DNA of 64,000 nt. Source: JAICJR01 sp036555755 (GTDB lineage: Bacteria > Actinomycetota > Thermoleophilia > Solirubrobacterales > Thermoleophilaceae). The notes under the pieces are model-generated. The model did no database searches and had not been told where the DNA came from. It saw only the letters and a program-made list of their open reading frames with translations. This document shows positions 51,182 through 59,133 of this stretch, in pieces. How positions within the stretch are numbered: the stretch's first letter is position 1; each line of letters begins with the position of its first letter. The stretch lies in NCBI GenBank assembly GCA_036555755.1, contig DATBKS010000246.1:1-64000 (forward strand). Reading direction: 5' to 3'. The translations under genes and the position numbers were made by a program.

Positions 51182-52035
51182 GCCGCCGCCTTCAGGAGCG
51201 CGCGGCGAACCATCGCCTCGATCAGGCGCTTGCGGTAGCCCGAGGAGCCGTGGATGTCGCCCGTGGGGTCGATGTCGCGGGTCGCGACGCTCGCGATCTC
51301 GGCAGCGAGTTCCTCGTCGAGACGCTTGCCCTTCAGCAGCGCCTCGGCCTCGCGCGCTCGGATGGGGGTGTCGGCCGCGCCGAGCAGCGCGATTCGCGCC
51401 TCGGCGCAGGTGTCGCCGCCGTTCTTCGTGTAGAGCACGGCCGCCCCGCCGAGTGCGAAGTCGCCATGGCGGCGGGAGTACTCCTCGAACGCGTGACCCG
51501 TGCCCTCGGGCAGAGCGGGCACCTCGACCTCGACGAGCAGCTCATCGGGCTCGAGCGTGGTGGTGAGGTGAGTGACGAAGAAGTCGCTCGCCTCGATCGT
51601 GCGCTCGCCGCGCGAAGAGCGCGCCTTGAAGCGCGCGTCGAGGCAGGCCAGCGCCACTGGGAGCTCCGCCGCAGGGTCGGCGTGTGCGGCCGAGCCGCCG
51701 ACCGTGCCGCGGTTCCGTATCTGCGGGTGGGCGACCAGCTTGAGGGCGTCGCCGAGGAGGCCCCAGCCCTCGTGGGCGACCGGCGACTGCTCGAGTCGCG
51801 CCTGCCGGCAGAGCGCCCCGATCTGGAGACGACCGTCCCGGCGGCGCAGGTACGAGAGCTCCTCGACGCGGTTCACGTCGACGATCACAGATGGCTGGGC
51901 GAGCCGAAAGTTGAGCAGAGGCACGAGGCTCTGACCGCCGGCGAGCACCTTCCCGTCCTCGCCACACTCGCTCAGGACGGAAACCGCTTCATCGAGCGAG
52001 CGCGGGTCCTTATAGTCAAAGGGCGGTGGTTTCAC
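51178..52035 (-). CDS. Molybdenum hydroxylase FAD subunit
   Basis: This 285-residue medium subunit of the CoxM/xanthine dehydrogenase FAD type has the two FAD-binding motifs AGGQSLVP at 32-39 and NRGTVGGSAAHADPAAELP at 108-126. It delivers electrons from the 2Fe-2S subunit to NAD or another acceptor. The GTG at 52035 is chosen because it yields the family-typical start MKPPPFDYKDPRSLDEAV. It is the only FAD subunit in the window although six large subunits are present. Confidence 0.95.
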   Translation of the reverse strand: MKPPPFDYKDPRSLDEAVSVLSECGEDGKVLAGGQSLVPLLNFRLAQPSVIVDVNRVEELSYLRRRDGRLQIGALCRQARLEQSPVAHEGWGLLGDALKLVAHPQIRNRGTVGGSAAHADPAAELPVALACLDARFKARSSRGERTIEASDFFVTHLTTTLEPDELLVEVEVPALPEGTGHAFEEYSRRHGDFALGGAAVLYTKNGGDTCAEARIALLGAADTPIRAREAEALLKGKRLDEELAAEIASVATRDIDPTGDIHGSSGYRKRLIEAMVRRALLKAAA

Positions 52036-52062
52036 GACGCGAGTCTCCTCCTCGGCGCAATC

Positions 52063-52080
52063 GTAATACATTGGACCAAT
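52063..52080 (+). promoter_or_regulatory. GTAATACATTGGACCAAT element (copy 4)
   Basis: This divergent relative of the GTATAATGTTGGAC element sits between the FAD subunit gene and the single-chain regulator gene. Its TTGGAC ends 30 bases before the regulator ATG. It contains the palindrome ATTGGACCAAT, which suggests that TTGGAC/GTCCAA is a half-site for a dimeric regulator. Confidence 0.5.
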
Positions 52081-52106
52081 GAGGGAGCAGCGGGTAACAT
52101 TACGCG

Positions 52107-54347
52107 ATGGGTGTGCGGCACTTAGCCGACCTCGATGAGCGGATCGAGCGGCGCTACGTGGAGCTCGCACGGCTCGCGCGCGGCGTCTCGGCCGCATCGG
52201 ACTTCAAGCAGCTGTGCATGGTGATCGCGGCCGCCCTGGAGGAGCCTCTCGACGACGCCGACCCGCCAGCGGTGCGCCTGTGGGCAATCACCTCGGACGG
52301 CCTCGAAGAGCTCGCTCGCTATGCCCCCGGCCGGGACCTTCCCCACATCCCGCAGCGCGAGCTGCAGCGCGCCGCGGTCCTCTCCGAGCCAATCGAAGTG
52401 TTCGAAGGACGGGCGCTGGTCGGCCTGCACGCGGGCGGCATGAGCCTCGGAGTGCTTGAGGTCGACGAACGCGCTGCGGACCTCGAGCTGCTCACAAACG
52501 CCGCGCCCGTCGTGGCCTGTGGCGTGGGCCTCCTTGCGGGACAGGGCGTCGGCGACGTCCTTCCCTCCCCCGTGGCGGTCGAGGGAGCGAGCGACACGGC
52601 CGCGCTGATGGCCACCTTCGCTTCGGAGGCCAAGCGGCTGCTGGACCACGACCGGCTCAGCGCCTACCTGCTCACCTGCGAGGGACGCGCGTTCGAGCGC
52701 TTCGCGGTCGCCACCTCCCCGATCGTCCCCGGCGAGGGCGTGATCATCCCGTTCGAGGACGTCGGCCTCCGCCACGTGGTGATGACCAACCGCCCGCTCG
52801 TCTCGGCCGACCTCGCGAACGATCCCCGCATCGTCGGCCGCGAAGACCGCGTGATCGCCCGCGCCGGCTTCCACGGGCTGCTCAGCGTTCCGCTCCGCCT
52901 CGGCGGCCGGCCATTCGGGGTGCTCAACTTCGTGAGCCGGCAGGTGGGCTTCTACGGCGACCACGACTTGCCGATCGCGCAGCAGGTGGCCGATCAGGTC
53001 GCGGCCTTCATCGGCAACCTCCGGGCGCAGGAGCGCATGCGGACGCTGATCCGCCACGAGGCCGTCGAATCCGAGCGGGCGCGTGTGGCGCGCGACGTGT
53101 ACCACACGGTCGCGCAGACGGTTCCCGCGATCGACGCGATCGCCGAGGGCCTCGAGCAGCGGCTCGCGGCAAGTGACGAGACAGCCAGCGAGGAGGCTCG
53201 CCGGGTGCGCGAGCTCGTGTGGCTCGAGCTGGCCGACGTCCGCCGCGCGGTCGCGGACCTGACGCCGCGTGGGCTCGACTTCCAGTTGCTCGGCGAGGCG
53301 ATCGAGTCCACCGTGTCCGGCTTCAGCGAGCTCGATCCGGTGCCGACGCTTCACATCGAGGGCGACACGGCGGGGCTCTCCGGAGCGGTGCGCCGTGCGA
53401 GCTACCGCATCTTCCAGGAGGCACTCGCCAACGCGCGCCTGCATTCGGGCGGCCGCCGGATCGAGGTGGTCCTCAAGGTCGACCGCGACCTCGAGCTGAG
53501 CGTGACCGACGACGGCGATGGCTTCGACCTCGACGACGTCGAGGGCAGCGGCGGCACCGGCATCTCGTTCATGCGCGAGCGGGCGCAGGCCCTTGGCGGA
53601 ATGCTCACCGTCGATAGCACGCCGCGCCGCGGGACGACCGTGACCTTCCAGCTTGTCGGCGTCCGGGACACCCCGGAACCGGGGCGGGCGGCCGAGGACC
53701 CGGCTGATATGACGACGGCGGCGCCGTCGAATCTCCGCCTCTTCATCACGGAGCAGCACTCGCTCACCCGGGCGGGCCTGGTGGCGCTCCTCGAACGTGC
53801 GGGCGGCATTCGCGTGGTCGGTGAGGCCGCCACTGTCGAAGAGGCACGCGGCCAGGTGCGGCGCCTCCATCCCAACGTCCTGCTGATCGACGCGCATCTC
53901 GCCGAGGGCGAGCTCGAGCGGACCGTTGCGGAGCTGAAGGCGACGATCCCCGACTGTGCCGTGCTGCTGCTCGCGGACTACGAGACGGGCCGCGAGGCCG
54001 AGGCGATTGAAAGCGGCGCGAGCGGCGTCGTGCCGAAGTCCGTGACCGCGGACGAGCTGACAGAGGCCGTGCGCGCGGTGGCGCGCGGCGCGAAGGTGGC
54101 GAGCTTCCCGACCGCGGGGAGCGAGCAGGGCGGCGCCGGACTGAGCTCGCGCGAGCGTGCCGTGCTCGCCCTGATGACCGCGGGACGCACCAACGCCGAG
54201 ATCGGGGCAACGCTGTTCCTCGCCACGAAGACGGTGGAGCGCCAGGTGGCGACCATCAGCCGCAAGCTCGGCGCGCGCAACCGCGCTCACGCAGGGGCGA
54301 TCGCCGTTGCCCGCCATCTCGTCGATCCCTCCCAGCTCGACGTCTAG
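52107..54347 (+). CDS. Single-chain GAF / histidine-kinase-like / receiver / LuxR-HTH regulator
   Basis: This 746-residue protein combines a full signalling chain. A divergent GAF-like region (about 20-145) and a clear GAF domain (about 165-305) are followed by a NarL-partner-type kinase region. There the dimerisation helix ESERARVARDVYHTVAQ has Tyr332 where the phospho-accepting His is expected and His333 in place of Asp. The ATPase shows N-box FQEALANARLHS, TDDGDGF (467-473) and GTGISFMRERA. The receiver (about 541-660) keeps Asp595 and Lys644 but has Glu-Gln (549-550) for the acidic pair. A LuxR-type helix-turn-helix ends the protein (SSRERAVLALMTAGRTNAEI). It probably senses a small molecule and controls hydroxylase genes. 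Confidence 0.9.
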   Translation: MGVRHLADLDERIERRYVELARLARGVSAASDFKQLCMVIAAALEEPLDDADPPAVRLWAITSDGLEELARYAPGRDLPHIPQRELQRAAVLSEPIEVFEGRALVGLHAGGMSLGVLEVDERAADLELLTNAAPVVACGVGLLAGQGVGDVLPSPVAVEGASDTAALMATFASEAKRLLDHDRLSAYLLTCEGRAFERFAVATSPIVPGEGVIIPFEDVGLRHVVMTNRPLVSADLANDPRIVGREDRVIARAGFHGLLSVPLRLGGRPFGVLNFVSRQVGFYGDHDLPIAQQVADQVAAFIGNLRAQERMRTLIRHEAVESERARVARDVYHTVAQTVPAIDAIAEGLEQRLAASDETASEEARRVRELVWLELADVRRAVADLTPRGLDFQLLGEAIESTVSGFSELDPVPTLHIEGDTAGLSGAVRRASYRIFQEALANARLHSGGRRIEVVLKVDRDLELSVTDDGDGFDLDDVEGSGGTGISFMRERAQALGGMLTVDSTPRRGTTVTFQLVGVRDTPEPGRAAEDPADMTTAAPSNLRLFITEQHSLTRAGLVALLERAGGIRVVGEAATVEEARGQVRRLHPNVLLIDAHLAEGELERTVAELKATIPDCAVLLLADYETGREAEAIESGASGVVPKSVTADELTEAVRAVARGAKVASFPTAGSEQGGAGLSSRERAVLALMTAGRTNAEIGATLFLATKTVERQVATISRKLGARNRAHAGAIAVARHLVDPSQLDV

Positions 54348-55360
54348 CGGCTGACCGCGGGGTCCGGCACGCCGTAGGCGCGCAGGGCGTTCCCACCCAG
54401 CACCTTCGCCACCACATCGTCCGCCGCGATGCGCGGCAGCGTCTCGAGCGCGGACACGTCGGCCATGTCGAACGGCAGGTCCGTGCCGAATACGAGCGCG
54501 TCCGGGCCCGCGAGGTCGAGCAGGAAGCGCAGCGAACGCTCGTCGAAGATCACTGTGTCGAACATGAAGTGCTCGAGGTAGTGGAGCGGGCTGCGCTGCG
54601 CCACGGACTTCGTCTCCTCGCGCGCGCCGTATGCGTGCTCGAGCCTGCCGAGCTGGTACGGGAAAGAGCCGCCGGCGTGCACGAGCTGGAAGCGCAATCC
54701 CGGATGCCGGTCGAGCACGCCGCCGACGATCAGACGGCTCGCGGCGACGCACGTCTCGTATGGGTTGCCGACCACGTTCGAGAGGTGGAAGCCCTCGAGG
54801 TCGGGCCCCGGCTTGGCGACCATGTTCAGATACGGATGCACCATCACGGTCACGCCGAGCTCCTCGGCCGCCGCCAGGAAGGGCTCGAATTCGGGCGCGT
54901 CGATCATCGCGTCGCCCACGCTCGGTCCGATCTCCACCCCGCACAGGCCGAGCTCGCCGCAGGCGCGTCGCAGCTCCTCCGCGGCCGCCGCCGGATCATT
55001 CAGCGGCACCGTGGCGAGCACGGCGATCCGTCCCCCGGACGCCTCGGCGTAGGCCGCCCCGGCATCGTTGATCACTCGGTGGGCGCGCACCGTGTCCGCA
55101 GGCTCGGCGTCGTACAGAAACATCGATGGGACGATCGAGCAGAGCGACACGTCGATGCCGTCGCCGTCCATCTGATCGAGCTTCGCCGCGGCGTCGTGGA
55201 AGAGCGGGAAGACCGGGTAGGCGAGCCCGTTCGAGTGCTCGATCAGCGGCGGCTTGCCCTCGCGGTCGACCACCTTCACGTCCGGCGGGCCCTCCCCCGA
55301 GCGCAGGAAATCGACGAACTCGAGCGGGATGAAATGCGTGTGCGCGTCGACGACGGTCAC
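54344..55360 (-). CDS. Amidohydrolase-2 family (ACMSD-like) hydrolase/decarboxylase
   Basis: This 338-residue TIM-barrel amidohydrolase-2 protein has His7-x-His9 (VDAHTHFIP), VMVHPYLNM, FQLVHAGGS and the late Asp in VFGTDLPFDM, as in the related protein at 41822-42808. The GTG at 55360 gives a start directly before the metal-binding strand; an ATG at 55387 is an alternative. It is divergent from the luciferase-type monooxygenase gene and overlaps the convergent regulator gene by four bases. A decarboxylase or ring-opening hydrolase role is plausible. Confidence 0.9.
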   Translation of the reverse strand: MTVVDAHTHFIPLEFVDFLRSGEGPPDVKVVDREGKPPLIEHSNGLAYPVFPLFHDAAAKLDQMDGDGIDVSLCSIVPSMFLYDAEPADTVRAHRVINDAGAAYAEASGGRIAVLATVPLNDPAAAAEELRRACGELGLCGVEIGPSVGDAMIDAPEFEPFLAAAEELGVTVMVHPYLNMVAKPGPDLEGFHLSNVVGNPYETCVAASRLIVGGVLDRHPGLRFQLVHAGGSFPYQLGRLEHAYGAREETKSVAQRSPLHYLEHFMFDTVIFDERSLRFLLDLAGPDALVFGTDLPFDMADVSALETLPRIAADDVVAKVLGGNALRAYGVPDPAVSR

Positions 55361-55414
55361 GTGCCGCGATGGTACGGAGCCGCCCATCCGGCGGTCAACG
55401 CCAGCGCCCCCAGC

Positions 55415-55470
55415 GGCGGGATTTCCCGCCCCAACACGCGGGTTTTGACCCCGTCGGGTGGGCTTAGACT
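55415..55470 (+). promoter_or_regulatory. Bipartite promoter element, copy E (divergent)
   Basis: The dyad CGGGATTTCCC (55417-55427) is followed after 21 bases by CCCCGTCGGG, in the same orientation and order as copies A-D relative to the downstream gene. A TAGACT at 55465-55470 could be the -10 box, but the distance is about one helical turn shorter than in the other copies and the -35 (TTGACC) spacing is only 14. I see this as a weaker member. It would serve the monooxygenase gene 40 bases further on. Confidence 0.45.
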
Positions 55471-55509
55471 CGGCGGGTCCTCTAACCCGGACGGGAGTTT
55501 GGATCCGCC

Positions 55510-56757
55510 GTGAAGTTCCACTGGTTCCATCTGATGCCGTATCCCGACCTGCCGGACGACTTCCGTCAGCGCTACCGCGGAGTCTGGGTCGATCCGCCCG
55601 CCAGCGAGCTGTTTGACAGGCAGAAGGGCAACGAGATCTACAACGAGTACCTCGACGAGCTCGAGTACGCGGCCGAGGTGGGCTTCGACGGCATCTGCGT
55701 GAACGAGCACCACCAGAACGCCTACGGCCTGATGCCCTCTCCGAACATCATGGCCGGGTCGCTCGCCCGCCGTACCCGCGATACGAAGATCGTGCTGATG
55801 GGCAACTCGGTGGCGCTCTACAACCCGCCGATCCGGGTGGCGGAGGAGATGGCGATGCTCGACTCGATTTCGGGCGGGCGCATCGTTGCCGGCTTCCCAG
55901 TCGGGACGCCGATGGACTCGACCTATTGCTACGGGATGAACCCCGCGACGCTGCGCGAGCGCTATCGCGAGGCGATCGACCTGATCCTCAAGGCCTGGAA
56001 GTCCGAGCAGCCGTTCGCCTACAACGGCAAGTACACCCAGCTCCGCTACGTCAACATCTGGCCTCGGACGGTCCAGGAGCCGCACCCGCCGGTCTGGGTC
56101 CCCGGCGCGGGCAGCGTCGAGACGTGGGACATGTGCGCCGAGAACAACTTCCTGTACGCCTATCTGTCCTACTTCGGCTTCGAGCGCGGCCGCAAGAACT
56201 TCGACGGCTACTGGGAGACGATCGACAAGCATGGCCTCGAGCGCAATCCCTACCGCGCCGGCTTCCTCCAGTTCATCGGCGTCGCCGAGGACGACAAGGA
56301 GGCCGAGGAGCTGTACGCCGAGCCCGCGCTCTACTTCTACAACCGCTGCCTGCACATGTACCCGGGCTTTGCCACGCCGCCCGGCTACGCGACCATCCCG
56401 ACAATCCGGCGCGGGCTGCAGAGCACGCTCGCGCACGCCGCGGCCCAGCGCGAGTTCGCGAACCTCACCTGGAAGGACATCATCGACCGCGGCTATGTGC
56501 TCGCGGGCAGCCCCGACACGGTCGCGGCGAAGATCAACGAGATGGCCGACGTCATGAACGTCGGGCACCTGATGGTGCTCATGCACTACGGGAACATGCG
56601 CAAGGACACCGTCATGTACAACACCCGGCGCTTCGCCGAGGACGTGATCCCGCAGCTGCGCGACCGCTTCAGCGAGTGGGATGACCACTGGTGGCCGAAC
56701 ACCACGATGGAGAACCCGGCCCATCCCGCGCCCATGACCCCGAGCGCCCTGGCCTGA
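55510..56757 (+). CDS. Luciferase-like (LLM-class) flavin-dependent monooxygenase
   Basis: This is a 415-residue bacterial-luciferase-type oxidoreductase. Family segments are EYAAEVGFDGICVNEHHQNA, AEEMAMLDSISGGRIVAGF and RERYREAIDLILKAW. The late SPDTVAAKINEMADV is also typical. These enzymes use reduced FMN supplied by a separate reductase; the flavin reductase at 11332-11778 is a candidate partner. Two alpha/beta hydrolases follow in the same direction. This recalls ring-cleaving monooxygenase plus hydrolase sets such as RutA/RutD or the pyridine-cleavage system, but the substrate is not known. It starts at a GTG. Confidence 0.92.
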   Translation: MKFHWFHLMPYPDLPDDFRQRYRGVWVDPPASELFDRQKGNEIYNEYLDELEYAAEVGFDGICVNEHHQNAYGLMPSPNIMAGSLARRTRDTKIVLMGNSVALYNPPIRVAEEMAMLDSISGGRIVAGFPVGTPMDSTYCYGMNPATLRERYREAIDLILKAWKSEQPFAYNGKYTQLRYVNIWPRTVQEPHPPVWVPGAGSVETWDMCAENNFLYAYLSYFGFERGRKNFDGYWETIDKHGLERNPYRAGFLQFIGVAEDDKEAEELYAEPALYFYNRCLHMYPGFATPPGYATIPTIRRGLQSTLAHAAAQREFANLTWKDIIDRGYVLAGSPDTVAAKINEMADVMNVGHLMVLMHYGNMRKDTVMYNTRRFAEDVIPQLRDRFSEWDDHWWPNTTMENPAHPAPMTPSALA

Positions 56758-56760
56758 GTC

Positions 56761-57582
56761 ATGAGCGAGACGAACTTCACCACCGAGACCCTTACGCTCG
56801 CCAGCGGGCGCGACCAGGTGATCCACCGGGCCGGCGACGGACCGCCGCTCCTGTGGCTCCACGGCGTCTTCGGGTTCGACGCGTCGGACCCACTCGTGCA
56901 GGCGCTGACCGAGACCTATGACGTCGTCGCGCCGGTATCCCCCGGGTTCGCCGACACGAGCGAGCTGGTCGACCTCATGGACGTGCACGACCTGGCGCAG
57001 CACTACGACGACATCCTGGTCGCGCTCGGGATCTCGTCCTTGGCGGTGGTGGGCCACTCGTTCGGCGCGATGGTCGGCGCCGAGCTCGCCACGCGCCGCC
57101 AGGATGCCGTCGCGTCGCTGACCCTGCTCTCCCCGATCGGACTCTGGAACGACGAGTATCCGGTCACCGACCTGTTCGCGCTGCCGTACGTCGACATGCC
57201 GGGACTGCTCTACCTCGACCCGAGCAAGGCGAGCGGCGAGGCGGACACCACCACTCTTGACGGGAATGTGGAGAAGCTCGTCACGCTGGCGCAGGCCCTG
57301 ACGAGCGTCGCCAAGTTCCTCTGGCCAATCCCGGACCGGCGGCTGCGGACGCGCCTCTATCGGATCGTCGCCCCCACGCTCGTGGTGTTCGGCGAGGAGG
57401 ACGCGTTCGTGCCGCCGCGTTACGCCGACGACTTCCTGGCGGGACTGCCCGACGGCAGCAGCGCGACCGTCTCCGGGGCGGGCCACATGCTGCAGCTGGA
57501 ACAGCCGGACGAAGCGATCCGCGTGGTCACGGACTTCCTTGAGCAGCACGCGCCGGCGCAGCTGGATGCAGCTTCATCCTGA
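56761..57582 (+). CDS. Alpha/beta hydrolase
   Basis: This 273-residue alpha/beta hydrolase has LWLHGVFGFDAS as oxyanion strand, nucleophile Ser100 in VGHSFGAM, an acidic residue in FGEEDAFVPP and catalytic His242 in GAGHMLQLEQP. It begins three bases after the monooxygenase stop and overlaps the next hydrolase gene by 17 bases, so the three genes form an operon. It likely hydrolyses the product of the monooxygenase. Confidence 0.93.
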   Translation: MSETNFTTETLTLASGRDQVIHRAGDGPPLLWLHGVFGFDASDPLVQALTETYDVVAPVSPGFADTSELVDLMDVHDLAQHYDDILVALGISSLAVVGHSFGAMVGAELATRRQDAVASLTLLSPIGLWNDEYPVTDLFALPYVDMPGLLYLDPSKASGEADTTTLDGNVEKLVTLAQALTSVAKFLWPIPDRRLRTRLYRIVAPTLVVFGEEDAFVPPRYADDFLAGLPDGSSATVSGAGHMLQLEQPDEAIRVVTDFLEQHAPAQLDAASS

Positions 57583-58483
57583 AGCCGAGGCGCTGCTCCG
57601 CAGGCTCCGGGAAGCGGGCGTCAAGCGCTTCTCCGAGATGACTCCGGAAGAGGCTCGCGCCGCCATGCTGGCGCGCCAGCGCGGACTGCCGGGCGAGCCG
57701 CCCGAAGTGGCGAGCGTGGTCGAACTGGAGCTGCCCGGACCCGCGGGGGCGCTCCCCGCCCTCCGCTACGGGCCATCTGCCGACCCCTCGCCTGGGACGA
57801 TCGTGTACTTCCACGGCGGCGGCTGGGTGGTGGGCGGCCTCGAGGAGTTCGACCGGGTGGCGCGCGCGGTCAGCGTTGTCACCGGGTGCGACGTGATCAG
57901 CGTCGACTACCGCCTCGCGCCGGAGGACCCCTTCCCCGCTGCCGTCGAGGACGCTGATGCAGCACTTAGAGCAGTGGCGGAGTCGCACGACGACAGTGGC
58001 CGGTTGATCGTGATGGGCGACAGTGCGGGCGCGACGCTCGCCACGCTCACCGCGATCCACGCCCGCGACAACGGCGGGCCGCCGCTGGCCCTCCAGGTTC
58101 TCGTCTATCCGGTGGCCGACCACACGATGGACGCGCCCTCCTTCACTGAGCACGCCGACGCCTTCCCGCTCGGCACCGCGGACATGGCGTGGTGCTGGGA
58201 GCGCTACGCGCCGCCGCCCGTGGATCGTGATTCGCCGGACGTCAGCCCACTACGCACCCCCGACCTGTCGGGCCTACCGCCGGCGCTGATCATCGTCGCC
58301 GGCCACGATCCCACGCGCGACCACAGCCTCGCGTATGCACAGCGGCTCGAGGAGGCGGGCGTCCCGGTGACGCTGCTCCGCTACGACGACGTTATGCACG
58401 GCTTCTTCACCATGGTCGGCGTGCTTGGCCGGGCGAACGAGGCGATGGACGCTGTCGGCGAAGGCGTACGCGCGGCGGTTTAG
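57566..58483 (+). CDS. Alpha/beta hydrolase of the hormone-sensitive-lipase type
   Basis: This 305-residue esterase of family IV (hormone-sensitive lipase) has the oxyanion motif HGGG at 83-86 (YFHGGGWVVGG), the nucleophile Ser153 in GDSAGA and late catalytic residues in GHDPTRD and MHGFF. The ATG at 57566 (MQLHPEAEALL) is the natural start; earlier starts lie inside the upstream gene in another frame. It is the last gene of the three-gene monooxygenase operon and ends four bases inside the convergent DUF1989 gene. Confidence 0.93.
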   Translation: MQLHPEAEALLRRLREAGVKRFSEMTPEEARAAMLARQRGLPGEPPEVASVVELELPGPAGALPALRYGPSADPSPGTIVYFHGGGWVVGGLEEFDRVARAVSVVTGCDVISVDYRLAPEDPFPAAVEDADAALRAVAESHDDSGRLIVMGDSAGATLATLTAIHARDNGGPPLALQVLVYPVADHTMDAPSFTEHADAFPLGTADMAWCWERYAPPPVDRDSPDVSPLRTPDLSGLPPALIIVAGHDPTRDHSLAYAQRLEEAGVPVTLLRYDDVMHGFFTMVGVLGRANEAMDAVGEGVRAAV

Positions 58484-59118
58484 GGCTCGAAGACTTCGAT
58501 CTTCATCGGCGTGCAATTGCGGGCATTGCAATCCGTGAGCTGGTCCTCGGGGCAATTCGACAACCCGACCAGCACGTCCATCTCGGCCCGAAACTCGATG
58601 TAGTCGCCCGGCTTCGACACGGGCAAGAGGATCTCCCAGCGGTGCTTCTCGCAGTTGTGCTGGTAGTTCATGAAGACGTCGAGCGTGTCCGGGATGTCCT
58701 CGGGCAGAATCCCGTACGGCGCGACGGCCTTGCTGATGATCTCGTGGCAGCCGTCCTGCGACACACCGCCGTGCGACTCGAACAGGAAGCGGTTGCACAT
58801 GCGGTTGTGCGTGTCGTGGATGCCCTTCGGCTCCGGGGTCTCCTTGACGATGGTCATCATCGGGCGGCAGAGCGTCGACATCAGGTGGTCGCCCTCCGTG
58901 AGGTGATCGCGCGGGATGTACTCCTGGCCCTCCGGCGGCACGTAGCGCGTACGGGAGTTCGAGGTGGAGAGCTTCTCCCGGTAGTTGTCCGCGTTGAACA
59001 CCGCGACGTCTACCACCTGCTGGCCCTCGATGTCGGTGATGCGCAGGTGCTGCCCCTTCTTCACCTCGACGGCGTAGCCCGACTTGGGCGCCATCACGTG
59101 CTCATGGATCTGGTTCAA
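58480..59118 (-). CDS. DUF1989 (urea-carboxylase-associated) family protein
   Basis: This 212-residue DUF1989 protein has the characteristic core GQHLRITDIEGQQVVDVAVF at residues 22-41, the CRPMMTIVKETPEPKGIHD stretch and a cysteine-rich end with NCPEDQLTDCNARNCTP. Relatives are found with urea carboxylase and with guanidine and nucleobase degradation genes; an enzymatic role on small ureides is suspected. It lies 15 bases after two guanidino-modifying-type enzyme genes in the same operon. Confidence 0.92.
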   Translation of the reverse strand: MNQIHEHVMAPKSGYAVEVKKGQHLRITDIEGQQVVDVAVFNADNYREKLSTSNSRTRYVPPEGQEYIPRDHLTEGDHLMSTLCRPMMTIVKETPEPKGIHDTHNRMCNRFLFESHGGVSQDGCHEIISKAVAPYGILPEDIPDTLDVFMNYQHNCEKHRWEILLPVSKPGDYIEFRAEMDVLVGLSNCPEDQLTDCNARNCTPMKIEVFEP

Positions 59119-59133
59119 GTCGCTCCTCGCTTC

